A DNA stretch of 26,141 nucleotides, taken from positions 1-26,141 of the forward strand of contig JBEKEX010000014.1 of NCBI GenBank assembly GCA_050013615.1. The letters are read 5' to 3'. Positions 14,725-23,920 of the stretch are shown here, in pieces (the first letter of the stretch is position 1; every line of letters begins with the position of its first letter). This stretch comes from JBEKEX01 sp050013615. Its GTDB lineage: Bacteria; Chloroflexota; Anaerolineae; Anaerolineales; Anaerolineaceae. Under the pieces are notes generated by a model. That model was not told the DNA's origin and did not search any database. It worked only from the letters and a program-made list of their open reading frames with translations. The translations under genes and the position numbers were made by a program.

Positions 14725-16707
14725 TCAGCGGCATTCTCGAATATCATATAACTTCCGCCAATCGCCGTACTGGGTTTCCCCATGCACTAACATGGCACAC
14801 GGTTTTTCAAAGGCGGCTTGTTCTGCCGGCGTCAATTTATTCCAATAGTTCTGGTCAAAATAAGCATAGGAGAATCCGGCCGTTTGCATTTTATATACAT
14901 CCGGGGTAGACACCAAATCCGCAAACGTCGGTTTCATTACGTACCAGGAATACCCTGCGTCCGTATAGCGCCCGAAAATTGTCGCCGACCGACTGGGTGT
15001 AGGATCAAAGACCAAAGCGGCGGGCTCGAGCTTATTCCAATAGGCTGCTTCCATGCGAGCATCAGTTAAAGAAATAAAATATGAGAATGTTTGGTTTTTC
15101 GCATTGGGTAGTTGCACACCCAGCATGACCAGTCCGCCGAACATGACGATGACTGCCAGGAATCCCACTATCCATTGAACTGCTCGTGTCCGGTGCGAAA
15201 CCCACAGCCAGACCAATGAGACTGCCATCACCGAGCACACCGGTACAAAGAAATACAATCGCGAACCGTTCCGCACCCCTGTTGACCCAGTGAACTGAAC
15301 GAAGATCATAGCCAGGCTTACAATCGCGGCGACGCTCAATGTCGCTTCGTACCAACGCTCGGCGCGAGCGGCTTTCCACCCCCACCAGGCTAATAAAGGC
15401 AATACCAATAAGACCGGTCCAATTTCTACAAGTGCCACTAGAAGCTGACCAATGTTAAGAAGAGATAGCACTCCCAGTTGAGACGAAACGATCGCGGGTG
15501 CAGCTAGTTGAAATCCCGTCGTAAAGTACGAGGCCGATACAGCATGTCCCAATAATTGATTGAGCATCCGGGTCAGGGTATCCGTCCACACACCCCCCTG
15601 AACGGCAATGATCACGCCACTCACTATCCACACCAACCACCACATTTTCAATGCTGATGGAAGTCTTACACTGCGATCGCGGATCATCCATCCTATGGTA
15701 AGGAAGACCATGGCAACCGCCATCATGGGTAACTCGGTTTCGTCCAACAACCCGATGCTCGAGATCAAAATGATGGAGACCAATCCACCCCAAGCATTCC
15801 GCCAGCGCGTAGAAGTGAGAAGTAAAGCAAACAACACTGCTACCAGCATTAATCCAATTGCATTGTGAACTGCCTCTGCGCCGGAAACAAAAATTCCATT
15901 CTGGAAAGCATATGGGAAAGGAAAAGCGCCTTGGCCATCCACTGGCCAGGGTTTAGCCAACGAATCGATCAAGGTTGGACCAGCGGCAGCTCCCGCGCCA
16001 ATAAGCTGTACTTGGGAACTCAACCTGGACAGGATCGAGTCGGGAAGCAATAAAAGAAGCCAACGTGTCCCAGAGACAAATAACACCGCCGCTGCCCCCA
16101 ACATCCCCGCCAAGCTTTTGCGGGTAACGCGATAGGCCCACAAACCACCCAAGATTACCGCCGGGGCTATAGAGAATGTCCGTGCAACGTCCCAGGCTGT
16201 CCAGGGCTGCCAACTTGTCAGGCGCATGATCTGTGCGCCAAATAGCAGCAGAAAATAGTGGTATCCGTAGGGAACCTGCGGATCGTAAGCAAAATGCGGC
16301 GGGATCTGCCCGGTCGCCATGATCGAAAGCGTTGGCAAATGAGCATAATCATCATAAATGGCCACACCGCGAGCGAGTAAAAAGGCCACATAAGTGATTG
16401 CAGCAAATGCCAACCATTGTGCCGGCACAATTTTGATCTTCAGTGCGGAAAGACCGCCCTGGCGAAGTGCCAGGACCAATCCGACCAATAAAACAACAAA
16501 TGCCGAGAGCCAAGCAGCCCACGGCAGGGAAATAATGCGCGCCACAAAGTTCACCAGCCCTACCTCGGCTGTCAAACCGACCACCAAGCCGAGTAATCCC
16601 TCTTCTTCCGGACGTAACTTGAAGGCAGCGTGCACCATCCACCACCCGCCAACCACCCAACATAGCATCCACCCTATCAGGAGCAAATCGGTCATCACTT
16701 CATGCAT
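14725..16707 (-). CDS. Polytopic membrane protein, GT-C glycosyltransferase-like
   Basis: 660 residues with about 11 to 13 membrane helices spread over residues 5-535 and a soluble C-terminal part of about 120 residues. An IYDDYAHLPT motif in the first large loop (about 118-127) is where GT-C enzymes carry their catalytic acidic pair. It is followed by IPPHFAYDPQVPYGYHYF, also typical of undecaprenyl- or dolichyl-phosphate-sugar-using mannosyltransferase-like proteins. Family assignment below GT-C is not possible by eye. ATG at 16707 is preceded by GGGAAG at seven bases; a GTG at 16734 is in frame but weaker. It is transcribed divergently from a second GT-C-like gene at 17158. It probably glycosylates an envelope polymer or protein. 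Confidence 0.7.
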   Translation of the reverse strand: MHEVMTDLLLIGWMLCWVVGGWWMVHAAFKLRPEEEGLLGLVVGLTAEVGLVNFVARIISLPWAAWLSAFVVLLVGLVLALRQGGLSALKIKIVPAQWLAFAAITYVAFLLARGVAIYDDYAHLPTLSIMATGQIPPHFAYDPQVPYGYHYFLLLFGAQIMRLTSWQPWTAWDVARTFSIAPAVILGGLWAYRVTRKSLAGMLGAAAVLFVSGTRWLLLLLPDSILSRLSSQVQLIGAGAAAGPTLIDSLAKPWPVDGQGAFPFPYAFQNGIFVSGAEAVHNAIGLMLVAVLFALLLTSTRWRNAWGGLVSIILISSIGLLDETELPMMAVAMVFLTIGWMIRDRSVRLPSALKMWWLVWIVSGVIIAVQGGVWTDTLTRMLNQLLGHAVSASYFTTGFQLAAPAIVSSQLGVLSLLNIGQLLVALVEIGPVLLVLPLLAWWGWKAARAERWYEATLSVAAIVSLAMIFVQFTGSTGVRNGSRLYFFVPVCSVMAVSLVWLWVSHRTRAVQWIVGFLAVIVMFGGLVMLGVQLPNAKNQTFSYFISLTDARMEAAYWNKLEPAALVFDPTPSRSATIFGRYTDAGYSWYVMKPTFADLVSTPDVYKMQTAGFSYAYFDQNYWNKLTPAEQAAFEKPCAMLVHGETQYGDWRKLYDIRECR

Positions 16708-17157
16708 ATTCACGCTTCCCGCTATTTTCTGCACGCATACGAGTTTTCAGGTTTCAGTTCCATCAGACCAACCCAGTTGCAGCACTTTGGTTTTAATACA
16801 TTGCCGTCGAGTTCACTTCTTCTACCCGTGATTTTCGTGTGGCTTTTCACAAGAATTTTCTGACCAAACTATAATCAATCTGCATAGACCCGCCACCTTG
16901 ATCGATTATATCCCATTACAGATTCAGCCGAGTGTTCCTTGCCTTATTTTGTTCTAAATGCGATTAAGCCTCGTTTAGTAAATTTATATGGTGACGAGCT
17001 TTGTCAACAAGCCCATTTTATTTATTTTCGCTGCGATGCTAAACAAATGCAGCTGTACCTACTTAACCCCCGTCTGCCGTCAATGAATATATAATACTTA
17101 TGATGTTTATATGGTTATTGCATTGGATACATTGGAACGCTGTTTTGTGGGAAATCT
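16708..17157. other. AT-rich divergent intergenic region between the two GT-C-like genes
   Basis: 450 bases without a supportable gene. On the plus strand TTCACA (16846-16851) and TATAAT (16870-16875), with an 18-base spacer, form a fair promoter about 280 bases before the ORF. A second TATAAT (17090-17095) lies 62 bases before the ATG at 17158 but lacks a clear -35. No promoter for the minus-strand gene could be named with confidence. No hairpins or repeats were seen. Confidence 0.45.
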
Positions 17158-19221
17158 ATGAAAAAAATCCTTAAGTCAACTTGGGCTATACCGATTGTTC
17201 TGCTGGCCATTTGCATTCTGAGTTATGGGCTTTTTCTCCCGACAACTGGCTTTTATATGGATGAATGGTATGAGCTTTGGTTTGCCAAAATGTATGGCCC
17301 TCTTGAATTCATACGCTTCTATTCATTTGACCGGCCGTTCATGGCAGGGATCCATATCCTCATCAATCCTTTATTGGGACAATCTCCTCTCGTCTGGCAA
17401 TCTTTCGGTCTGCTTTGCCGCTGGCTGGCAACACTTATTTTTTATAGATTGTTTAAAACAATCAAACCTTCGGCAGCTCGTCAGGCTGTGTGGGCTGCGG
17501 TTCTTTTCGCCGTCTACCCAGGCTTTAAACAACAATGGATGTCGGAGATGTATAGCCCCTTTTTCTTACTCACAATAATCTATATGGCTTCGGTAATCTG
17601 CATCATTAAAGCAATCCGTAGCCCAAATCGGTTCTGGTTTTGGTACATTCCGGCATGGATCTGTTTCACCTTTGCGTTGGTTTCAGATGAAAATATATTT
17701 GGTCTTGCGCTCATTTTCCCACTCTTGGTTTGGTTGACGATCCAGGGTCATGAATTATCGAGCCGCAAAAGACTGCTGCAGACCCTCCAATACTGCGCGC
17801 CGTTTATCATGTCCCTGATCTGCTATTGGATATGGCGCACTTTTTTCTTTACTTCTATCCAGCATCAACTGACGATCATCAGTGCATTCAGTCGCGATCC
17901 CTCCGGCAGTTTTCTCTACTACGTGCCGCTCATGGCTAAAAACGTATTTGCAGCAAGTGTAACGGCCTGGCTTCAGGCCGTCCCTGCCAAATCGTTCTTT
18001 AAATCCGGTATCCTTTCCATCCTTGTATACAGTGCTATCGTTATCAGCGCGTTCCTGGTTGTCTGGCTCTTGCTCAGGCACGATCCCGATAGCCCAGACC
18101 CTCCATCACCAGGACCGCATCATTTGGACGCAAGTGAAGGTGGTTCATTTATTTTAGTTGGACTGATCGCCCTGGTGGCAGCGGGCCTACCCTTTTTGGC
18201 AGCCGGGCTGGAAATCCATATTATTTACCCTACAGACCGCTTCACACTGCCGCTGATGTTCGGCGCATGTTTACTACTGATTGGTGTACTGGAACTGGTT
18301 AGTCTCATCCCGCATTTCAAATCTGTGATGCCATTTATCCTTGCTCTCATCGTAGGTGTATCGTGCGGAGCCAACTTTCAGACAGCCAAGACTTTCAGCA
18401 TCGAATGGGCAGAGCTAAAGACATTTCTCACCCAGCTCACCTGGCGTGTGCCCGCCATCCAAACAGGCACTACGCTCTATACCCACGAGCTGCCGCTTCA
18501 ATATTATAGCGAAGCTTCACTCTCAGCCGCCGTCGATTGGATCTATGACCCGCACTTAGTGTCACGCGAGATGCCTTATTTTCTCGTCTATACAAACGGT
18601 AACCTCATTAAAGAAATCTTGGCCCAACCTGATGGAGGAGTAACACCCGTAGCATTAAGGGGAGAGAATTTTGCCGCCTCCACGAACCAGGCATTGGTCA
18701 TGTATTACAACCCGCCCGCCTGTCTCCACATCATCGATCCAAACCTGGATGGTTTGCTACCCACTTTGCCCGGCGACTTCGGGCCAGCAGTGCCGTTTTC
18801 CAAACCGGATTTGATCCAGACTTCCTCCCTCACACCGGCTGTACTGCCTACTGCCCTCTTCGGTGCGGGACTCCCCCACAATTGGTGTTATTACTTCGAG
18901 AAAGCCGACCTGGCACGCCAGGAGGGAAACTGGCAGCAAGTAGCCGCTCTCGGTGACCAATCTGCTCAACTTGGTCTATCTCCCAATGAAGCTTCAGAAT
19001 GGCTGGTATTCTCTGAAGGATATGCGCATATCGGCGTCTGGGATAAATCCATCCGATACAGCCGGAACACCTTGAACACCAATCCGAAGTATCAATCCAT
19101 GGTGTGTGAGCTTTGGTATCGAATCGAGCAGCAGACTACCCTTAGTGAGGAACAACAGGCAGCCCTCTCGATCGTTAATACACAAGCTGGCTGTCTCACC
19201 CCCAAGCCGGGAAAATACTAA
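17158..19221 (+). CDS. Polytopic membrane protein, GT-C glycosyltransferase-like, with long extracytoplasmic tail
   Basis: 687 residues with about 10 or 11 membrane helices up to residue 405, then a soluble domain of about 280 residues. The first loop has GFYMDEWYELWFAKMYG with Asp35-Glu36, in the position of the GT-C catalytic acidic pair. The tail contains HELPLQYYSEASLSAAVDWI and, near the C-terminus, helix pairs that look TPR-like (KADLARQEGNWQQVAALGDQ, NEASEWLVFSEGYAHIGVWD). Established knowledge: GT-C enzymes use lipid-linked sugars on the outer face of the membrane. Donor and acceptor are unknown. The start codon lacks a strong ribosome binding site (GTGGGAAATCT before the ATG). It ends convergently, 26 bases from the small PH-like gene. 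Confidence 0.7.
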   Translation: MKKILKSTWAIPIVLLAICILSYGLFLPTTGFYMDEWYELWFAKMYGPLEFIRFYSFDRPFMAGIHILINPLLGQSPLVWQSFGLLCRWLATLIFYRLFKTIKPSAARQAVWAAVLFAVYPGFKQQWMSEMYSPFFLLTIIYMASVICIIKAIRSPNRFWFWYIPAWICFTFALVSDENIFGLALIFPLLVWLTIQGHELSSRKRLLQTLQYCAPFIMSLICYWIWRTFFFTSIQHQLTIISAFSRDPSGSFLYYVPLMAKNVFAASVTAWLQAVPAKSFFKSGILSILVYSAIVISAFLVVWLLLRHDPDSPDPPSPGPHHLDASEGGSFILVGLIALVAAGLPFLAAGLEIHIIYPTDRFTLPLMFGACLLLIGVLELVSLIPHFKSVMPFILALIVGVSCGANFQTAKTFSIEWAELKTFLTQLTWRVPAIQTGTTLYTHELPLQYYSEASLSAAVDWIYDPHLVSREMPYFLVYTNGNLIKEILAQPDGGVTPVALRGENFAASTNQALVMYYNPPACLHIIDPNLDGLLPTLPGDFGPAVPFSKPDLIQTSSLTPAVLPTALFGAGLPHNWCYYFEKADLARQEGNWQQVAALGDQSAQLGLSPNEASEWLVFSEGYAHIGVWDKSIRYSRNTLNTNPKYQSMVCELWYRIEQQTTLSEEQQAALSIVNTQAGCLTPKPGKY

Positions 19222-19247
19222 TTGCAAACCCTATAACTCACAGGCTT

Positions 19248-19559
19248 TCAGACGCGGGTGTTCTTGGAGAAGGCATAAGCGGCCAAATAGCTCTCTCTCA
19301 CTTCCAGACCCCTCGCCTTAACTTGTTGGTCAAATAAAGCCGACATTTGCTTTTTATCCGTGCCGGACCAAAAGTACTGGCCGGGAATGACCAATTGTTT
19401 AGCATCACCTTTGAAGACGATGCCACTTTCTGTATTGTCCATCTCGATGCGCTTCACCTCATTCCACTTGATCCGGTAGCAGCCGATGAGCGACCTGGAA
19501 ATGATCGCCTTGTCATCCATTTCCGTCGTGCCATAGACGAAAAAGGGGATGATATACAA
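19248..19559 (-). CDS. Small protein resembling a bacterial PH (bPH) domain
   Basis: 103 residues if it starts at TTG 19559. Strand-rich: IIPFFVYGTTEMDDKAIISR, then SLIGCYRIKWNEVKRIEMDN and ESGIVFKGDAKQLVIPGQYF, closing with a helix (KKQMSALFDQQVKARG). The I--RSLIG---I-W-EVKRIE pattern is seen in bPH domains of YdbS/YdbT-like proteins. A stop lies directly before the TTG and no ribosome binding site precedes it. An ATG at 19520 would remove the first strand, so the 5' end may be truncated or the start unusual. Convergent with the GT-C-like gene and divergent from the reductase gene. Function unknown. Confidence 0.6.
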   Translation of the reverse strand: MYIIPFFVYGTTEMDDKAIISRSLIGCYRIKWNEVKRIEMDNTESGIVFKGDAKQLVIPGQYFWSGTDKKQMSALFDQQVKARGLEVRESYLAAYAFSKNTRV

Positions 19560-19586
19560 CTAAGTCATCACAGGTCCCTTTTTGCA

Positions 19587-19592
19587 TATAAT
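19587..19592 (+). promoter_or_regulatory. -10 element of the aldo/keto reductase gene
   Basis: A perfect TATAAT within TTTGCATATAATATATTG, 48 bases before the ATG at 19641. No good -35 hexamer is seen at 16 to 18 bases. Confidence 0.5.
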
Positions 19593-19640
19593 ATATTGAA
19601 AATGTGGCTGTTGGAAAAGGTTTCAGATAAGGAGTGGAAT

Positions 19641-20624
19641 ATGAACTACCGTGAACTGGGACGTACCGGCTGGAAAGTTTCCGAGATCAGCTTTGGCTCT
19701 TGGGCCATTGGTGGCTCGTGGGGGCAGGTGCAAGACGATGAATCGTTGGCGGCGCTGAACTGCGCCTTGGACATGGGCGTGAACTTCTTCGACACCGCGG
19801 ATGTTTATGGGGATGGCCGCAGTGAGCGACTGTTCGTCCGCCTGCGCCGTGAGCGTAAAGAGGCGTTCCATGTCGCCACCAAAGCCGGCCGCCGCCTGGA
19901 CCCGCACATGGCCTCCGGTTACAACCGCCAGAACCTGACCGCCTTCGTGGAGCGGAGTCTCAAGAACCTGGAAGTGGATGCTCTCGAACTGCTGCAACTG
20001 CACTGTCCACCCACCGAGGTATACTACATGCCGGAAGTCTTCGGCGTGCTCGATGACTTGGTGCAGGTCGGCAAGCTGCGCTATTACGGCGTCAGCGTGG
20101 AGAAGGTGGAAGAAGCGTTGAAAGCCATCGAATATCCCAACGTACAGTCGGTGCAGATCATCTTCAACCTGTTCCGCCAGCGCCCCTCCGAGCTCTTCTT
20201 CGGCGAGGCACAGCGCCGCAAGGTAGGCATCCTGGCGCGCGTACCACTGGCCTCGGGTCTTTTGACCGGCAAGTTCACCTCCGCCAGCAAGTTCGAGAGC
20301 GACGACCACCGCACTTTCAACCGCCACGGCGAGTCCTTCGACCGCGGCGAGACCTTTGCCGGGGTGGATTTCGAGACCGGCCTCAAGGCGGTGGAAGAGA
20401 TACGTCCCTTGGTGCCAGCCGGCGCGAGCATGGCGGAGCTGGCCCTGCGCTGGATTCTGATGTTCCCGGCTGTGACCTGTGCCATCCCGGGCGCCAAGAA
20501 GGCTTCGCAGGTGGAAGATAATCTCAAAGCTGACCAATTGCCGCCGCTGGATGAAGCCACGATGCGCGGCCTGCGCGCCATCTACGACCAGCGCATCCGC
20601 CCGCTGGTGCACCACTATTGGTAA
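19641..20624 (+). CDS. Aldo/keto reductase
   Basis: 327 residues, full length for the family. The AKR catalytic tetrad is present: Asp51 and Tyr56 in NFFDTADVYGDGRSE, Lys81 in VATKAG, His121 in LLQLHCPP. The signature GRTGWKVSEISFGSW at the N-terminus and CAIPGAKKASQVEDN near the C-terminus (NADPH-binding region) also fit. It should reduce aldehydes or ketones with NAD(P)H in the cytoplasm; the substrate is unknown. The frame is open far upstream, but AAGGAG seven bases before the ATG at 19641, together with family alignment (MNYRELGRTG), fixes the start. Single gene with its own terminator hairpin, convergent with pirin. Confidence 0.9.
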   Translation: MNYRELGRTGWKVSEISFGSWAIGGSWGQVQDDESLAALNCALDMGVNFFDTADVYGDGRSERLFVRLRRERKEAFHVATKAGRRLDPHMASGYNRQNLTAFVERSLKNLEVDALELLQLHCPPTEVYYMPEVFGVLDDLVQVGKLRYYGVSVEKVEEALKAIEYPNVQSVQIIFNLFRQRPSELFFGEAQRRKVGILARVPLASGLLTGKFTSASKFESDDHRTFNRHGESFDRGETFAGVDFETGLKAVEEIRPLVPAGASMAELALRWILMFPAVTCAIPGAKKASQVEDNLKADQLPPLDEATMRGLRAIYDQRIRPLVHHYW

Positions 20625-20629
20625 ACAAA

Positions 20630-20652
20630 GGGCTCCCCTTCGTGGGGAGCCC
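20630..20652. terminator. Hairpin between convergent reductase and pirin genes
   Basis: Perfect 9-bp stem GGGCTCCCC (20630-20638) / GGGGAGCCC (20644-20652) with a five-base loop, immediately after the reductase stop. The T-tract is poor on the plus strand (GGTTGCTTT) and moderate on the minus strand (TTTGTTT), so it may serve both genes. Confidence 0.7.
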
Positions 20653-20693
20653 GGTTGCTTTACTCAATTGCCGAGGAAAACTGCGGACTTAAG

Positions 20694-21611
20694 CTACTTC
20701 GATCCCCTATATTTGATGAACGTCCCCTGCTCCAGTTCATCGAAAGCCACCCTCAACTCGGCGGCAGTATTCATCACAATCGGCCCGTACCAGGCCACCG
20801 GCTCGCGGATGGGTCGGCCGCTAAAGAGCAGGAAGCGCACGCTGCTATCGGTGGTGGTCACTTTGACCTGATCCCCGGGGCCGAAGAGGATCAGCGAGGT
20901 ATTGCCAAGCTGTGCTTTGCGTTCGGTATCGAAGTAATTGGCGCCTTCGACGTCATAATCGAAGGGATCCAGGTCATCGCAGAAAATGCCGGAGCCTTCG
21001 AATACATAAGCCAGCGCGGTATGATCGGCGGGAAGCTCATGCGTGAAAATACTCTGGGACGGCACAGACACATCCAAGTATTCGGGTTGGATGGTCACGT
21101 TCTCGACCGGCCCGCGCTTTCCCCCTGCCTCGCCGCAGATCACCCGTATCTCGACCCCGTTCTCCTGCTTCACCCGCGGGATCTCGGAATCCACCACGCC
21201 CTGGTAGTGCGGATCGATCATCTTGTCCTTGCGGGGAAGATTGGCCCATAGTTGAAAACCATACATTTTGCCTTCAGCATCGCCGGAGGGCATTTCCTGG
21301 TGGATGATGCCGCTGCCGGCCGTCATCCACTGCACGTCACCCACGCCGATCACACCGGAATTGCCCAGGCTATCTCCGTGGGCCACTTTGCCGCGCAGCA
21401 CGTACGTGATCGTCTCGATGCCGCGATGCGGGTGCCAGGGAAAGCCCTTTTGGTACATCTCGGGCGAATCACCGCGGAAATCGTCCAGCAGCAGGAATGG
21501 GTCGAAGAGTTTCGTCTCGGTAAAACCGAAGGCGCGTTTGAGGTGTACGCCAGCCCCTTCGAGGGTCGGCTTGCTCTTGAACACTTTGACAATTTTTCGA
21601 GTTGTGGCCAT
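20694..21611 (-). CDS. Pirin family protein (cupin)
   Basis: 305 residues, the normal length. The N-terminal cupin has both metal motifs: His60 and His62 in FPWHPHRGIETITY, and His104 and Glu106 in AGSGIIHQEMP, the Fe ligands of human pirin and E. coli YhhW. LFDPFLLLDDF and FQLWANLP are further pirin hallmarks, and the C-terminal pirin domain (about 185-300) is complete. Family activities include quercetin 2,3-dioxygenase and regulatory roles; which applies here is unknown. ATG at 21611 is preceded by GGAGGA (TCCTCC at 21615-21620 on the plus strand), so the longer open frame is not used. A minus-strand TATAAT at 21638-21633 is a possible -10. Confidence 0.9.
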   Translation of the reverse strand: MATTRKIVKVFKSKPTLEGAGVHLKRAFGFTETKLFDPFLLLDDFRGDSPEMYQKGFPWHPHRGIETITYVLRGKVAHGDSLGNSGVIGVGDVQWMTAGSGIIHQEMPSGDAEGKMYGFQLWANLPRKDKMIDPHYQGVVDSEIPRVKQENGVEIRVICGEAGGKRGPVENVTIQPEYLDVSVPSQSIFTHELPADHTALAYVFEGSGIFCDDLDPFDYDVEGANYFDTERKAQLGNTSLILFGPGDQVKVTTTDSSVRFLLFSGRPIREPVAWYGPIVMNTAAELRVAFDELEQGTFIKYRGSK

Positions 21612-21755
21612 ATTTCCTCCTCTACTGATTAAATTATACATTTCGTGTCAACTGATTTGCCGGCCGGCAATCATGGATTGGACAACCGACTGTGACTGAA
21701 TACTCTGCGCGATAATCAAAGGGTCTACATCTGCCAAACACGAGGGTCAAACGAT

Positions 21756-22540
21756 ATGCAAATGAGAAATATGGGTTCTTTAGAAACCGCCGGGAATGGC
21801 TTGGGGCACACTTGGTTATTCCACCGGCTGGGATTGGGAATCGTGCTGTCTTTGGCATGGTCATTGGCTGCCTGTAATGCCGCAACTGCCACTCCCAAAC
21901 CCCTACAGAAACCTCGACTGCAGCCCCAACGCCGACAGCCACTTCTATCTACGATTATAGCCAAGCCTTCAACGACGATCCACAAACGGTGAATGACCCC
22001 AATACCCTGGTGGCGCCGGGTCTGACCGACCCGACGCGCACTCAATGGATCGCCGGATATTTGGCCGCCGTCGATGCCAAGTTGGCTGCCGGTTACCCGG
22101 GACCGTTCATCGGATCGAACCGGCAGATGGTCTATGATAAGAACAAGAAGACCATCAACATGGAATCGACCTCCTGGAAGCCGATCGCTTCATATAAATA
22201 TCACTGGACTGCGCCCGATGGGACGATCGAGTGGATTGTGGTCAAAACATATGCGGCGGTGGATACAGATAGTGGCCAGAAAAGCTCAATTTCGGTGACA
22301 TATACCCCTGAGAGCGACCTTCGTCTCAACGGGAATGCCGGAGACCTGAGCACCCCCACGAAGCCCATGCAGCTACAACTTTGGTATGCCAATAATTTTA
22401 TACAGGGCTCGAATCCGTTCAGCAAAGACTTTTTGCCCGCCGACAGCGGCGCCATCGACCCGTTGGGCGTCTTTTTCAGCGGACAGGGCATCACGCCGGA
22501 GCTGCAAACGGAGCCCCTCGTGTTCGGCGGTTTTTACTAG
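21756..22540 (+). pseudogene. Lipoprotein gene interrupted by a one-base frameshift
   Basis: From ATG 21756 (GAGGG at nine bases) the frame encodes LGIVLSLAWSLAAC, a lipobox, then NAATATPKP, after which it becomes Arg/Gln-rich and stops at 21992. From about 21902 the neighbouring frame reads PTETSTAAPTPTATSIYDYS, a typical Thr/Pro lipoprotein linker. It continues without a stop through QAFNDDPQTVNDPNTLVAPG to a TAG at 22538. The switch falls in the CCCC run at 21900-21903; one more C would restore a single 261-residue lipoprotein. The mature part has no recognised domain. The break is either a real mutation, phase variation in a homopolymer, or a sequencing error. Confidence 0.75.
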
Positions 22541-22653
22541 ATGGATCATGTTGATGGATTAAAGAAAGTCAGAAAAATCAAAAAAGTGGCCGGCTCTCCG
22601 CGTTAAACTCAAGGGTGACGATTGGGCTGTCGAACATTTTTACTTTGAGGTTC

Positions 22654-23436
22654 TCAGGGGTCACAGATATCGTAACTGGGATGCCAATCGACCTTCGACC
22701 CCTGATCGGTCCACCAGCTTCGTGCCGCTGCAACGACCGTCCCCTCGGGTGTATCCGCGCTTACCGGCCGGTCCGATGAATAATTGGGAGTGATCACGAC
22801 CTCATTCGGGACCAAATCTTCACCGGTAATGCTTTCTATTGCCATTGCGGCCGAAGTACGGACGTAGGGATCGGCATCCCAGAGAAGCGGCGAGATATTC
22901 CCCACGGCACACGATGCTGGCTTGCCAATGAAGCTCAACACAAGCGCCGAATATAATCGCACCTCCGGCTGCTGGTTTTTCAAATTGTCGATCAGAATGG
23001 GAAGTGTGGTTGCAGCCCAATCCGGCCCGAGGGAAATGAGCGCCTGGGCAGCCAGATACGAATCCGCACGCGGGAACGCCATGGCATAGGCCAGCTCGCC
23101 GGCAATGTCGATATCTGCAGACGGATTCATCGCAGCAAGCTGCTTCACGGCTTTTGGAAAATCGGCATACACAGCAGAATTGGGATCATAAGTGGAGGAT
23201 TGGGGATCGGATACCTCGATGATTGCAATAGGATCCCCGCCCAAACCCGTGGCGGTGGAATTTGGCATGACGGTTGGTGCCGCCGGCGTGGGTTCCATCG
23301 TTGCTGCTGTGGCTGTTACAGGCGTTGGTGCCAATGTCATTGTCGTTGGTGCACAAGCCGCCAGCAGAATGACCAACGGGATCGCCAACCTGCATCGTTT
23401 CGTTTTAAGCGATCGAGCATTCCTATCTAATATCAT
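22654..23436 (-). CDS. Lipoprotein with HEAT-like repeats
   Basis: 260 residues from ATG 23436, which has AAGGGG six bases ahead; the longer open frame lacks such a site. Signal peptide with lipobox LLAAC at Cys28, then a Thr/Pro linker (residues 29-65). After that, paired helices of HEAT type run to about 225: ADSYLAAQALISLGPDWAAT, TLPILIDNLKNQQPEVRLYS, ALVLSFIG and DADPYVRTSAAMAIESITGE. Probably an outer-leaflet or periplasm-facing lipoprotein that binds a protein partner. Its 3' end overlaps another coding-like reading (see findings), so the true C-terminus is uncertain. Confidence 0.8.
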   Translation of the reverse strand: MILDRNARSLKTKRCRLAIPLVILLAACAPTTMTLAPTPVTATAATMEPTPAAPTVMPNSTATGLGGDPIAIIEVSDPQSSTYDPNSAVYADFPKAVKQLAAMNPSADIDIAGELAYAMAFPRADSYLAAQALISLGPDWAATTLPILIDNLKNQQPEVRLYSALVLSFIGKPASCAVGNISPLLWDADPYVRTSAAMAIESITGEDLVPNEVVITPNYSSDRPVSADTPEGTVVAAARSWWTDQGSKVDWHPSYDICDP

Positions 23437-23606
23437 CCAATCCCCTTGATGCAGCTGGCCAACACTTTGGATATCAGCAGGCCCGACGTTTATATTCAAT
23501 TTAGCGAATGGATAGTCGAAGCCCCTTTTCCACATTATCGCGCAGTTCTCACAAAGCAATTCCAGCGTTCATCGTCGAAACGTACCTAAGAAAGAACAAA
23601 TATAAA

Positions 23607-23640
23607 CAAAAACTCCCATTGAAGTAGCTCAACAGGAGTC
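23607..23640 (-). terminator. Terminator of tRNA-Val
   Basis: On the minus strand ACTCC (23639-23635) pairs with GGAGT (23616-23612), with an inner TTGA/TCAA pairing, followed by TTTTTG. It starts ten bases after the tRNA 3' end. Confidence 0.75.
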
Positions 23641-23649
23641 GAGAGAAGT

Positions 23650-23723
<74 letters not shown>

Positions 23724-23920
23724 TGGAGTACTCACAGTTACCCATTGCTGGCTACCGTTTGCACTTTACCTCATCGGTATGCCACTGAACCGTGTGCATG
23801 TAAGATTTTAACATGCCTATACTGTTTGTGCAAGGCTGAACCATCTGAACCATTTATATTACCAATCAATGGTGGCCACAGGTTCAATAGAATATTTATT
23901 TTGAAAAACAAAATGCGGAT

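Noticed and set aside
19623..20615. Long minus-strand open frame across the aldo/keto reductase gene
   Set aside because: It is the antisense shadow of a gene with clear catalytic motifs and has no recognisable domain.
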